From the NCBI RefSeq assembly GCF_014839835.1, contig NC_071615.1:1-64000 (forward strand): a DNA stretch of 64,000 nucleotides. The letters are read 5' to 3'. The position numbers and the translations under genes were made by a program. The notes beneath the pieces were generated by a model. It was not told the DNA's origin. It ran no database searches and worked only from the letters and a program-made list of their open reading frames with translations. Source of the stretch: Dryobates pubescens. Lineage: Eukaryota; Chordata; Aves; Piciformes; Picidae. Below are positions 1 to 12,951 of this stretch, one piece after another (position 1 is the first letter of the stretch; each line of letters starts with the position of its first letter).

Positions 1-3000
1 GACAGGGTGCCAAGAGAACAGGCTGCCATGAAGGCAGAGACCCAGGCCCTGAACTACAGGCGGGTCACCTTGCCGCAGGACGACTAAGCGGCTTCGCTGT
101 GTCTAGCCAATCAAAGGAGGGGCAAGCCGAGCTCCCACCCCGCTCGAGGCCTCCAAGGAGACTGCCGTGGAACCGCCCAGAGCCCCTCTTACCCTCCTGG
201 GAAGCCTAAGCTAAGCTACAGCCTTTCCTAAGGCACCTAAAGGACAAGCAGACTCAGGCACACAGAGGCAAGAGGGGCCACACACACACAGCCCTTCCCA
301 AGAGAGGGAGCAAGCTCTGGGCAGCCACTGGTGGGGCAGGCATCCTCACCCCTGAGCAGGAGAGCAGAGGGTCAGACCTGGCCCCCCCGGGGATGCATGC
401 AGGCAGAGGGGCCTCAGGATGCCAATCGCTGTGACACGCCCCGAGTACAGGGGGTCACGCTGGCCAGGCCGCCAGCAGCCAAGAAACTGTTTAAAGGGCC
501 CTCCCCTGCTTACAGGGGGGGCTGGGGTCCAGGGAGCTACACTTCCCCCATACGGGTGGAGACGCCGGCTCGGACCCTCCTTACAGGGTTGCCGGTCTCC
601 CAGCAGCCAAGGAGCTAGGTGGCAAAACGCCTGCAACAGCTAAAGCAAAGACCGAGCCCTGCTTACAGGGAGGTCGCCCAGCACAAAGCCAACCAGGGCA
701 CCCTAACGGTGCTGGCAAAGATCTTGTGTTACCACAGCCAAATTGAGAGGGAGGTCTCATTGCCCAGGGCGCCTTTCTCCTGTCCTGCTCTTCAGCCTGA
801 CGCTGCTCCTCTTCCCTCGCCGCCTCTTGCCTCCGCCGCATGTTGCCTCGCCGCCTCTTGCCTCCGCCGCATGTTGCCTCGCCGCCTCTTGCCTCCGCCG
901 CATGTCGCCTCGCCGCTCCACAGCGGGCCTCTTCTTCCTGCTGTGCCAGCCGCTGCCGAGGAAGGAGGACAGAGTTAGGCCTCCCTAGTGCCAGTTGCTC
1001 CCCGCCTGAGGGAAAGAGGGACGCCTCCAGCCCCGCAGGCAGCTCCCCACGGGCACCCCCCGGCCAGCTACCCGCCCGCAGACACCCCCAGCTCTGCAAA
1101 GCCTTCCCGCTTCCGCTCGACTCACCCAAGCGGCGCAGGGCACACTTCCGGTCGGGATGGCAGACGGGCGCCGCAGCAGACACCCTGGGCAATGGAGCTG
1201 GGCATGCAAAGCAGCGGCCAGAGCGGCTGCACGACCCTGCTTACAGGGGGCTGGGGCCGCCGCTGGCGTTTCAAAGCGCCCGGGATGCCAGGACACTGAC
1301 CGGGCCCTGACTTACAGGGCGGCCCTGCTCCCAAAGGCCCACGGAGGCTCCTTCTCTCCGCTTCAGGGGCATCTTGACCCGTGCCCCGCTAGCCGGGGGG
1401 GGTGCCCCACACAGGCTGCCAGCTGAGCGCAAAGGCACTCGGACCCCGACCCCTCTTACGGGCGGGTCGAAACCCAGGGAGCCGAGAGCTTGGCCTGGCC
1501 CCGCAGCTACAGGAACACAGCAGCCAGGCAGTGGGGCATCACGGCCAAAGGCCGGGGGGCTGTGGCCCCAGCCCCGAAGACGGGGTGGGGGGGGGGAACA
1601 CGCTAAGCTAAGCCCCACACACTCCCTGGCCCCATGCCTCTGAAAGGCCGGGACCAGATCTACCCCCCCTGATTACAGGGGGGGTCCCTCCTTGAACCTC
1701 CCGCCGGGCACCGGCAACACACTGCCCTGCCTACAGGGCGGTCGCTCTCGGCCCGGCACTCCCAAAAAGCCCCACCGAGAGCCAGGGGCTCTGGCCTGCG
1801 CCCACCTACGGGCCGGCCCGCCTGGCTGCAGCACAACGCCACCTCTTCAGGAGCCCAGGGACTCACCTCAGCCCTCTAAGGCTTTGTTCCTGTTAGCTGC
1901 CAAAAGCAGCCTCCCCAGCCCTGCTTACAGGGACCTTGGGCTGCTGCGGGGGACAGAAGGGGACAGAAGGCTCCACAGCTCTTCACACAGGCCCCGAGCA
2001 CAGGGCTGTTAATCTGACAGGGTGCCAAGAGAACAGGCTGCCATGAAGGCAGAGACCCAGGCCCTGAACTACAGGCGGGTCACCTTGCCGCAGGACGACT
2101 AAGCGGCTTCGCTGTGTCTAGCCAATCAAAGGAGGGGCAAGCCGAGCTCCCACCCCGCTCGAGGCCTCCAAGGAGACTGCCGTGGAACCGCCCAGAGCCC
2201 CTCTTACCCTCCTGGGAAGCCTAAGCTAAGCTACAGCCTTTCCTAAGGCACCTAAAGGACAAGCAGACTCAGGCACACAGAGGCAAGAGGGGCCACACAC
2301 ACACAGCCCTTCCCAAGAGAGGGAGCAAGCTCTGGGCAGCCACTGGTGGGGCAGGCATCCTCACCCCTGAGCAGGAGAGCAGAGGGTCAGACCTGGCCCC
2401 CCCGGGGATGCATGCAGGCAGAGGGGCCTCAGGATGCCAATCGCTGTGACACGCCCCGAGTACAGGGGGTCACGCTGGCCAGGCCGCCAGCAGCCAAGAA
2501 ACTGTTTAAAGGGCCCTCCCCTGCTTACAGGGGGGGCTGGGGTCCAGGGAGCTACACTTCCCCCATACGGGTGGAGACGCCGGCTCGGACCCTCCTTACA
2601 GGGTTGCCGGTCTCCCAGCAGCCAAGGAGCTAGGTGGCAAAACGCCTGCAACAGCTAAAGCAAAGACCGAGCCCTGCTTACAGGGAGGTCGCCCAGCACA
2701 AAGCCAACCAGGGCACCCTAACGGTGCTGGCAAAGATCTTGTGTTACCACAGCCAAATTGAGAGGGAGGTCTCATTGCCCAGGGCGCCTTTCTCCTGTCC
2801 TGCTCTTCAGCCTGACGCTGCTCCTCTTCCCTCGCCGCCTCTTGCCTCCGCCGCATGTTGCCTCGCCGCCTCTTGCCTCCGCCGCATGTCGCCTCGCCGC
2901 TCCACAGCGGGCCTCTTCTTCCTGCTGTGCCAGCCGCTGCCGAGGAAGGAGGACAGAGTTAGGCCTCCCTAGTGCCAGTTGCTCCCCGCCTGAGGGAAAG

Positions 3001-4955
3001 AGGGACGCCTCCAGCCCCGCAGGCAGCTCCCCACGGGCACCCCCCGGCCAGCTACCCGCCCGCAGACACCCCCAGCTCTGCAAAGCCTTCCCGCTTCCGC
3101 TCGACTCACCCAAGCGGCGCAGGGCACACTTCCGGTCGGGATGGCAGACGGGCGCCGCAGCAGACACCCTGGGCAATGGAGCTGGGCATGCAAAGCAGCG
3201 GCCAGAGCGGCTGCACGACCCTGCTTACAGGGGGCTGGGGCCGCCGCTGGCGTTTCAAAGCGCCCGGGATGCCAGGACACTGACCGGGCCCTGACTTACA
3301 GGGCGGCCCTGCTCCCAAAGGCCCACGGAGGCTCCTTCTCTCCGCTTCAGGGGCATCTTGACCCGTGCCCCGCTAGCCGGGGGGGGTGCCCCACACAGGC
3401 TGCCAGCTGAGCGCAAAGGCACTCGGACCCCGACCCCTCTTACGGGCGGGTCGAAACCCAGGGAGCCGAGAGCTTGGCCTGGCCCCGCAGCTACAGGAAC
3501 ACAGCAGCCAGGCAGTGGGGCATCACGGCCAAAGGCCGGGGGGCTGTGGCCCCAGCCCCGAAGACGGGGGGGGTGGGGGGGGGGGGAACACGCTAAGCTA
3601 AGCCCCACACACTCCCTGGCCCCATGCCTCTGAAAGGCCGGGACCAGATCTACCCCCCCTGATTACAGGGGGGGTCCCTCCTTGAACCTCCCGCCGGGCA
3701 CCGGCAACACACTGCCCTGCCTACAGGGCGGTCGCTCTCGGCCCGGCACTCCCAAAAAGCCCCACCGAGAGCCAGGGGCTCTGGCCTGCGCCCACCTACG
3801 GGCCGGCCCGCCTGGCTGCAGCACAACGCCACCTCTTCAGGAGCCCAGGGACTCACCTCAGCCCTCTAAGGCTTTGTTCCTGTTAGCTGCCAAAAGCAGC
3901 CTCCCCAGCCCTGCTTACAGGGACCTTGGGCTGCTGCGGGGGACAGAAGGGGACAGAAGGCTCCACAGCTCTTCACACAGGCCCCGAGCACAGGGCTGTT
4001 AATCTGACAGGGTGCCAAGAGAACAGGCTGCCATGAAGGCAGAGACCCAGGCCCTGAACTACAGGCGGGTCACCTTGCCGCAGGACGACTAAGCGGCTTC
4101 GCTGTGTCTAGCCAATCAAAGGAGGGGCAAGCCGAGCTCCCACCCCGCTCGAGGCCTCCAAGGAGACTGCCGTGGAACCGCCCAGAGCCCCTCTTACCCT
4201 CCTGGGAAGCCTAAGCTAAGCTACAGCCTTTCCTAAGGCACCTAAAGGACAAGCAGACTCAGGCACACAGAGGCAAGAGGGGCCACACACACACAGCCCT
4301 TCCCAAGAGAGGGAGCAAGCTCTGGGCAGCCACTGGTGGGGCAGGCATCCTCACCCCTGAGCAGGAGAGCAGAGGGTCAGACCTGGCCCCCCCGGGGATG
4401 CATGCAGGCAGAGGGGCCTCAGGATGCCAATCGCTGTGACACGCCCCGAGTACAGGGGGTCACGCTGGCCAGGCCGCCAGCAGCCAAGAAACTGTTTAAA
4501 GGGCCCTCCCCTGCTTACAGGGGGGGCTGGGGTCCAGGGAGCTACACTTCCCCCATACGGGTGGAGACGCCGGCTCGGACCCTCCTTACAGGGTTGCCGG
4601 TCTCCCAGCAGCCAAGGAGCTAGGTGGCAAAACGCCTGCAACAGCTAAAGCAAAGACCGAGCCCTGCTTACAGGGAGGTCGCCCAGCACAAAGCCAACCA
4701 GGGCACCCTAACGGTGCTGGCAAAGATCTTGTGTTACCACAGCCAAATTGAGAGGGAGGTCTCATTGCCCAGGGCGCCTTTCTCCTGTCCTGCTCTTCAG
4801 CCTGACGCTGCTCCTCTTCCCTCGCCGCCTCTTGCCTCCGCCGCATGTCGCCTCGCCGCTCCACAGCCATCTGCTTCCAAGGAAGGAGGACAGAGTTAGG
4901 CCTCCCTAGTGCCAGTTGCTCCCCGCCTGAGGGACAGAGGGATGCCTCCAGTCCG
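1..4955. repeat. 2.0 kb tandem repeat array, two full units and a truncated third
   Basis: Units begin at 1, 2016 and 4006, giving periods of 2015 and 1990 bp; the third unit stops matching near 4955. The copies are almost identical. The differences I see are the number of a 31-bp sub-repeat (three, two and one copies), the length of a poly-G run (near 1585 and 3570) and a short replacement near 4865-4880 in the third copy. Each unit is GC-rich and carries about eight short inverted repeats of the form CCCTGnnTACAGGG. Open frames cross the unit on both strands but recur only because the unit does, and none resembles a known protein. The left edge of the window probably cuts a longer array. 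I do not recognise the family; a recent or homogenised satellite-like repeat is the best description. Confidence 0.93.
816..908. repeat. 31-bp sub-repeat inside the 2.0 kb unit
   Basis: A CCGCC-rich 31-bp motif is present three times here, twice in the second unit (near 2831-2890) and once in the third (near 4821). This stepwise loss, less a 6-base longer G-run in unit two, accounts for the 25-bp difference between the two measured unit lengths. Confidence 0.85.
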
Positions 4956-5079
4956 AGGGAAACAGGCATCATTGCCCCTAAATCACTAACGGCTTTTTCT
5001 GGTGCAAATATCATTTCTTGCCTTGATTTGTCGTAGTTTCTATTTTAAAAATTTTGATCCTCTGCCCTACAGATTTTCT

Positions 5080-5640
5080 TTGCAATTCCAGGCATAATTT
5101 CCCTTCCTCCTGTCCAAAATCACTTCTTTGTTTCCCTCCAAAACATCACCTTTTCTCCCTCCATCTTTCCTCAGCTTTTCCCTCCCATGTCTTCACTCAC
5201 CATCACTCTCCCTTCTAAATAGGCTGTGATTTTCTCTCCAAAATCTTCATTTTTGTCTCCTGTAGGTTACCTTTGCTATTTAGTTCTGTATCTTTTCTTA
5301 TAGATACTTGCCATAGTTCTTCCCTCCAAACTGCCTCCTGTGTCCCCTCTTGTTTGCCTCAGGTTTTCTCAGAACAATTTTCACCTTCTCCCCTATGGAT
5401 TACTTCAGGTCTCCCCTCCATGCCAGGTCTGCCCCCAGTACATTACCTCTGCTCTTCCCTCCTAAATCTTTGTTTGGATTCTGTATAAGCTACCTCAGTT
5501 TTTTCCCTCCAAAATGTCACCTCTGTTCTTCTTTACCTCAGGGTTTTCTCTGGTTTTCATTTTCTTCCCCAGAGAGCCTCTCTGGTTTTGCCTCTGAAAT
5601 GTCACTTCTCTGTCCCTGAATCTCAGTTTTCCTGCAAAGC
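5080..5640. repeat. Pyrimidine-rich degenerate tandem repeat
   Basis: About 560 bp of the + strand is C/T-rich and repeats variants of CCCTCCAAAATCACC followed by TTTTCTCCCTCC at irregular 40-60 bp spacing. It lies between the end of the 2 kb array and the CpG-rich units. The short open frames across it have no coding character. Confidence 0.6.
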
Positions 5641-5769
5641 TTTCGTTCTGTGGAAGAGAGCAAAAAAGCAAAACCACACAGAGTAAGTTTGTAGCTACAT
5701 AGGAAAGTACCTCAGATTTTAATACAAAAGGAATTGTCCCTGAGTTGATTCCCCTGCCCCTGGCCAGTC

Positions 5770-8140
5770 TCACCCTGTGCCCTCACAGATCCGCTCAGCC
5801 CCGCCCCGGAGGCGCCGCCGCACAGCTCTGTCCCTTCCCGCTCCCGCCCCGGCAGCTGCTGAGGGGCGCGGCGCGAGGAGAGAGCGGCGCGTGCCGGGCC
5901 CCGCGGCGGGAAGGGCGAGAGGCGGCGCGTGCCGGGCCCCGCGGCGGGAAGGGCGAGAGGCGGCGCGTGCCGGGCCCCGCGGCGGGAAGGGCGAGAGGCG
6001 GCGCGTGCCGGGCCCCGCGGCGGGAAGGGCGAGAGGCGGCGCGTGCCGGGCCCCGCGGCGGGAAGGGCGAGAGGCGGCGCGTGCCGGGCCCCGCGGCGGG
6101 AAGGGCGAGAGGCGGCGCGTGCCGGGCCCCGCGGCGGGAAGGGCGAGAGGCGGCGCGTGCCGGGCCCCGCGGCGGGAAGGGCGAGAGGCGGCGCGTGCCG
6201 GGCCCCGCGGCGGGAAGGGCGAGAGGCGGCGCGTGCCGGGCCCCGCGGCGGGAAGGGCGAGAGGCGGCGCGTGCCGGGCCCCGCGGCGGGAAGGGCGAGA
6301 GGCGGCGCGTGCCGGGCCCCGCGATGTTATTAAACACAACAGAAATGTACCCAGATGCTGAGCTGTCCGTGAAAACAGCTCAGACATTTACTTTTAAACT
6401 CCTCTCTTCAGCTGCTGCAGCTCTGCCCCCGCCCAGCTCTGTTCCCTCTCGCGCACCTGGGCGCTGCCCTCACGGCTCCGCCACCCCCTGCGCTGCCGGC
6501 CCAGCTCTCCGGCAGCGCCAGCGCTGCCCCAGCAGACTTCCAAGAGCCACCCTCGCACCCACCCCATCGACCGGCGCCTCAGCCTCGGGCTCAGCCTTCC
6601 CGGCAGAGCCGGAACTCCCTCAGCCCTTGGAATCCCCTCCTCAGGGACGCCCTGGGGGCGGCCCGGGGCGGAGAGGAGCGGCGCGCGCCGCCCGCCTCAG
6701 GCGCTCGCAGACTGCTCCGCGGGTACCGCTCGGGCCCGCAGCCCCCCCTAATGTTCATCCCACTAAGGACATCTGCATCGATGTGTGGTTTAAGCTGCAC
6801 ATGAGAGTGCCTCAGGTATTCATAAATCAATAAATCCCTCTAAGCTCCTTCAGGTCTCCCCGGTCCAGCCCTCCCTCTCCCCTCACGCACCTGGGCTCTT
6901 TTCCCTCGCGGATCCGCCAAAGCCTCTCTCAGGCGCCTGCCAGGTCTCCATCAGCCGGAGCGCTGCCACAGATGCTCTCCAAGAGCGGCTTTCGAAGCCC
7001 GCCAAGTTCAGCGGCGCCTCAGGCCGGGGTTGGTCCCGCCCGGGTCGGGCGCCTCTGGCCGCTCGAATTCCCGCGCCGACTCCCTGGGAGGAGCCCGGGG
7101 CGCGTGCCGGCCCCGCGAGGCGCGGAGGAGGTGAGGCGGCCCCGCCCAGAGCCCGCCCCGCGCCTCAGGGCTCTCAGAGTGCTCCGCCGGCCGTGGTGAG
7201 ACCCTCGCCGAGCCTTCGGGCAGCCCTGCTGCTCCCTCTATTAAATGTATCTACATCTGTAGCTGTTCTGAGCTGCACAGGAGAGACCTCACGCCTAAAT
7301 AAGTGAATTTAAAACGTCCCTCTCAGCCGCTCCAAGCCCCCCCTGCTCCCCCTCCCGCGCCTGGCCAGGCTCTGCCTCACGCAGCCGCCGGGCGCTCCGC
7401 GGTGCCTGCCAGAGCTCACCGCCGGAGCGCTGCCCCGGGGCGGCCTCCACGCTTTCCGCGGCCGCAGGCTGGGGTTCAGCTCTCGCGGCAGAGCCGAGCG
7501 CCTCTGCCCCTTCCGGATCTCGCACCGAGCCCGGGCCGGAGGGGCAGCGGCCGCCGCCGACCGCTGCGGTGCGGCAGAGCTCTGGGGCGGCGCGCGGGGA
7601 GCCCCGGGGCGCACAGAGCCTGGTGCCGGCCCCGGCCCCGCTGCGGCGCTCAGAGCCGCCCCGGCTCCAAGCCGCCCCCCCGCAGCCCTCTTCCCTGTCC
7701 CTCAGGACTCTCGCAGCCGCTCGGCACACCGCAGCCCGCCCCTGCCTCCCCCGCCCGGCTCTGTCCGGCACCTGCCACCCCCTCTCCGCGGCAGCCTGCC
7801 CTGCCCTGCCCCCGGCTCCCTGCCGCGCCTGGGGCCGTCCTGCCTTGGAGGTCTCTTGTCCCAGCAGGACCCTGGCCCCCTGCTGCGAAATGAGGAGGCG
7901 GGCAGGTGATACAAATTATTTATTGATCCAAACGCCGCCGCGCAGGAGACGCGAAGTGAGGACCGCGACAGAGCCGGGGGCTCGGCGCCCGCGGCTGCCC
8001 TCGGCTCGGCGGCTGCGGCTCCGCGGCGCACGCGGGGCACAGCAATTCGCCTCTCCGGTCCCGCAGCCACGGAAGGCTGCGTGCCGCAGGCGCCAGCTCG
8101 CTCCGCACGGCCGGCCCCGTGGCGCCGCCGCTGTCCATCC
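5770..8140. repeat. Diverged ~450 bp CpG-rich tandem units
   Basis: At least three diverged units can be aligned by eye, starting near 6324, 6750 and 7240, with likely partial ones near 5640 and 7895. Each has an AT-rich block of about 100 bp containing a GAGCTGCACAxGAGAGxxCCTCA-like motif and a nearby run such as TCAATAAAT or CTAAATAAGTG. This is followed by about 350 bp of CpG-rich sequence with shared words such as GCGCACCTGGGC and GCCGGAGCGCTGCC. Together they form a 2 kb CpG-rich tract. The open frames here look like composition effects, with one possible exception described separately at 7920-8146. Confidence 0.6.
5884..6323. repeat. Perfect 38-bp GC-rich minisatellite, 11.6 copies
   Basis: A 38-bp unit beginning GCGGCGCGTGCCGGGCC starts at 5884 and recurs every 38 bp up to 6302; the last copy is cut after 22 bp. 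I find no differences between copies. Because 38 is not a multiple of three, every frame on both strands stays open and yields long Arg/Gly/Pro-rich open frames that should not be called genes. A single related sequence in the neighbouring CpG unit near 7096-7125 suggests where it came from. Confidence 0.95.
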
Positions 8141-8146
8141 TCTGTA
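7913..8146 (-). other. Candidate 3'-terminal exon of an unidentified minus-strand gene
   Basis: On the minus strand a strong polypyrimidine tract and acceptor (CCCTCTTCTACAG) end at 8147. An ATG at 8138 follows within a few bases and opens a 72-codon frame to a TAA at 7920. The stop overlaps an AATAAATAA polyadenylation-like signal. Third codon positions are nearly all G or C at the start of the frame, as in a coding exon. The product is not recognised and no upstream exon could be assigned. The surrounding CpG-rich repeat could produce such a frame by chance. Confidence 0.22.
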
Positions 8147-8269
8147 GAAGAGGGCAGAAAAAGGCTTTTCGCTTTTAAATCATCTTTCAACTAATTGAAA
8201 TGTTTCGTATCCGTACCAGAACAAGGGAAAGCTCTTGTTCAGCTCCTCACACTAACACCTGCAAGTTTA

Positions 8270-8940
8270 AGTCATTTGTAAGCTGCCCCTCTCTCCTCCC
8301 CCACCGACCCCGAAGACTTCTCAGCTAGTTCAAGCATTCAGGGCACTTGGAGAGCAGGCAGCAGCACCGAGGACCGTCGGGGGACACAGGCCGCTGCACA
8401 CCTGCAGTGCCGACACTGAGACACTGGGTGGCAGCACTCGGCCCTGATGCGGCATCTGCTACTGTGCGCGGGGCGCCGCTCCCCCGGGCTCTGTGCAGGT
8501 TTTTGTCCATCTGCATTTTAGACTAAGACACACAAAGGAAAATCCACTAGCTTTTATTTGTATATGCACAACTTGTATTTCTATTTCAAACCCCCCTGTG
8601 GCTCTGCTCAGGATGTGCTTTTCTGGAAGCCTCTCCAGATAACAGAGGAGATCCAGGGGGAGTCACGTCAAAGCCTTGCTGCGTACAAATCGCTGTCCTT
8701 CTGCAATCTCTCGATAAACAGCACAGCTTCTCCTCTGCTGGAACACCTCACACTCACACTTACACTTCCCCAGGGCTTTCCCTCCCCTCCAAGAACGTTC
8801 AGGCATTTCAAGCACCGAGGTCTGCAAGCAGCCTTTGTGGGAGGCTGCCCCCGCCCCTCCCTCACTGCTCCTCTGCTGCATCCTTGCCCACCCCCCCATG
8901 GCATCACGGAAGGAAAGACAGAGACAGCTGAGGGGCTACC
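8270..8940. repeat. Diverged duplicate, copy A (partner 15960-16560)
   Basis: Short blocks occur in the same order here and at 15960-16560. Both have TTCAAGCATTCAG-like words, then a GCAGCACCGAG block, then a CTGCTCCTCTGCTGCATC / CTGCTCTTCTGCTGCATC block followed by CCCC and GTGGCAT or ATGGCAT. Similarity is patchy, so this is an old duplicate or two copies of an unnamed repeat. No coding function is evident. Confidence 0.4.
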
Positions 8941-9303
8941 CTCCTGTTCTTTTTATCACCCCGACCTGGGGACGGCCTTCTGGGTAAGGTCTGCACCTTC
9001 AGCAAACAGCTGAGCTTTGCTGCCTTTCTCTTCTCTCTTAAGAGCTGTTGCACAGCTCTGCATCTCCGAGAATGTCTCCCAGGACTGACAGCCCCGAGAT
9101 TACTTTGCAGTCAGTGCATTTATCACTGGCAATCACCAATGTCTTCTGTCTGTTGCTCTCATCAATTAAACCCTTTGATGGTCTCAGTGTGTTCCCCCCC
9201 TTCATCCGGTGTCTTCAGTGGAATTCCGGGATCTTACATTTTGGGGTCTCGCAGCATCGGGGGGGGGTCTCACTCTGGTGTTCATTGTCCCCCCCCCCCA
9301 TGT
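8941..9303. other. No gene seen
   Basis: Mixed-composition sequence with G and C homopolymer runs near 9258 and 9284. I see no convincing exon or repeat family before the CR1 piece at 9304. Confidence 0.5.
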
Positions 9304-9553
9304 GAGGAAATGGCCTCAAGTTGTATCAGAGGATGTTCAGGTTGGCTACTAAAGAAACTTCTTCACCGAAAGCTTCTCAAACACCGGAATAGTTTCCCCA
9401 GGGAAGTGGTTGAATCCCCACCCCTGCAGCTGCTTAGAAGAGTTGTAGTGCTGAAGGACAGGGTTTGCCATGAGACTTGGTAGAGTTTGTGAGCTGTTGG
9501 ACTCCAGAATCTGAAAGGCCTTTCCCAACCCAAACGGTTCTATCATTCTATAA
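9304..9553 (+). mobile_element. CR1 LINE 3' fragment
   Basis: Opens with the CR1 words GAGGAAATGGCCTCAAG and GTTCAGGTTGG, continues with CTTCACCGAAAG and CCCAGGGAAGTGGTTGA, and ends with the CR1-type ATTCTAT repeat. It is 5'-truncated, in sense orientation. Confidence 0.9.
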
Positions 9554-9874
9554 AACACTCCCCTGCAGACAAGCTGAGGAGCAACTTCCCTCTGATGAAA
9601 AGCTTCCGGAGACGGCCACCACCCTCACTAAGTCAGCATATGAAAACCATGTCCCTGCTGAACGAGTGCTCCTGCAGCCTCACTGACACTGGCACAAAAC
9701 TCTATTTATAGTGTCCGGGTACACGTGAGCAAAACCACACCAGCATGACAAAGAAATAAGAATTTCTTTCCCATTCACAGCTTCCATCAGCAGGGAAGGT
9801 GCATTCCCAGTTCCCCATTAAATGCAATCACCCTGACCAATCTTGTTTATCACAGCAGAAATGAATTATGCTGT

Positions 9875-10391
<517 letters not shown>

Positions 10392-11596
10392 GGATGTAAG
10401 AGCTGAAAAGGGTCAACAGAAACTGTAATTGGATGAAATTACAGCAGCATTAGGTGAAATTATAGTGCAGTGGGTTTAATTTGGGGGTTTTCCTTTAACG
10501 TAGGACTAAACCTCGGGATGCATTGTTACAGCTTACTTTGGATGCCGACAGCAGAAGCGAGTTCGAGAACAAGTCAAGAAGGTCAATGGAAACTCATAGA
10601 GGGCTGTAACACACTGACATACAAGCTCCGCTTTAGGAAGTCCCCTAAGCCACACAAAGCTGATGAAGTACCCTGGGGAGTATGCTGGTCTGCACCTGCC
10701 GGTTTGGTCTCCACTTGAAACCGGCAAGGCCCAACGCTCGACCGAAAGGAAGGAAGATAGGGCTGGGCTTGGGCCTTTGGTCTAATCCTCAACAGCCACC
10801 AGTGACACCACAATGCTGAGAAATGCCATTTCCCCAACAGATGGAGTCACCTGTCAGACAGCGAAAAGCAGTCTCGGGGACAGGAGGCTCTTGGCAACAA
10901 CCAGGCTGTTCTTCTGACCCGAGTGCCACAGAAGGCTGTAAGAGTAGGTCACCTTGAGGGCCATCGCACGGACTGTAGAGGACATTCAGGTGCTCATGCC
11001 CGACACAAAAGATGTGTGAAAAGCAGGTGTTGCATCACTAACCTAACCTCCCTCTGTGACCAGGGGACCTTGCTCCCAATCCCACCGTCGGGTGGGAAAG
11101 TTTTCCTGCTGCTCGCTGTAAGGCAGGACTTTAATGCTTTCCCTAGCAAGTGTCTCTGAAAAGAAGATGGGGAATGAGAGTTGAAGGAGTAAGGAGGTGA
11201 TGAAGAAGAGGGACTGCAGCAGAAGCCACCTCACCAGCTGAAGTCCTTTTCCCCTGCCCATGTGCTCTGTGGACTAAGAAGAGTTCCCTTCTTTTGGTGT
11301 GAAAGCACTGGGTTCAATGAAAGAGCTGGCCCCTCCTGAAGGGCAAGTATGAACAGAGCTCTCCAAGTACCACACTTCAGAGCCTCCTACGTACCAGCAC
11401 TAAGACAATTGTTCATGTAGACTACTGGCCACTCGCTTCAACAAACTCCATAGAATTGGCTCTCACCGACTCTCCAGAAGACACTGCTGCACTAGCTGGG
11501 CTGCCTGACTGTCTCAGTTCAAATGGCTTAGGGCCTCACAGAGGGTACCACAAGAACTGAGTCTACTGCAACCCTTGCAGCTTCAGCTCCCCTTCT
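10392..11596. other. No gene recognised between the two kinase relics
   Basis: I looked on both strands for the remaining NDR kinase exons (APE/GTPDYIAPE exon, C-terminal hydrophobic motif) and found nothing convincing. No CR1 is seen here. The short open frames present are not supported by composition or homology. Confidence 0.5.
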
Positions 11597-12684
<1,088 letters not shown>

Positions 12685-12840
12685 CTAAAGTTTATTTCGG
12701 ACGTATTTATTACTAAAGGACAATTTAAGCACTTCAACAAGGAGCATGTCCTACAATATAGTCCTACGGTACACTTCCATCTTCTTTAGCCAACAAACTG
12801 CTTTCCACACTCTCCTCCTAAAACATGTTGCTCATAATGG

Positions 12841-12950
12841 GGAAGGGTCTGGAGAACAGGGCTGAGGAGCAGCTGAGGGCGCTGGGCTGTTTAGTCTGGA
12901 GAAAAGGAGGCTGAAGGGAGACCCCATTGCTCTCTGCAGCTCCCCAAAAG
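12841..12950 (+). mobile_element. CR1 LINE fragment
   Basis: GGAAGGGTCTGGAGAACAGG, then GAGCAGCTGAGGG and GTCTGGAGAAAAGGAGGCTG, are CR1 words. It adjoins an oppositely oriented CR1 end. A relic of the MLEKE part of the kinase may lie just beside it near 12800-12830. Confidence 0.88.
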
Positions 12951-12951
12951 G

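Noticed and set aside
331-4648. Frames of 60-200 codons repeated in each 2.0 kb unit
   Set aside because: Their repetition reflects the tandem unit. They occur on both strands and resemble nothing known.
5884-6323. A CRISPR-like regular array
   Set aside because: The repeats are directly adjacent with no spacers, in a vertebrate genome; it is a minisatellite.
5745-6833. Open frames of up to 362 codons across the 38-bp minisatellite, on both strands
   Set aside because: A perfect 38-bp unit without stops keeps all frames open. The predicted Arg/Gly/Pro repeats have no family and both strands are equally open.
11280-11560. Possible GTPDYIAPE exon of the NDR relic on the minus strand
   Set aside because: Only a GGTACCC word fits; the following codons do not match, so it was not included in the pseudogene.
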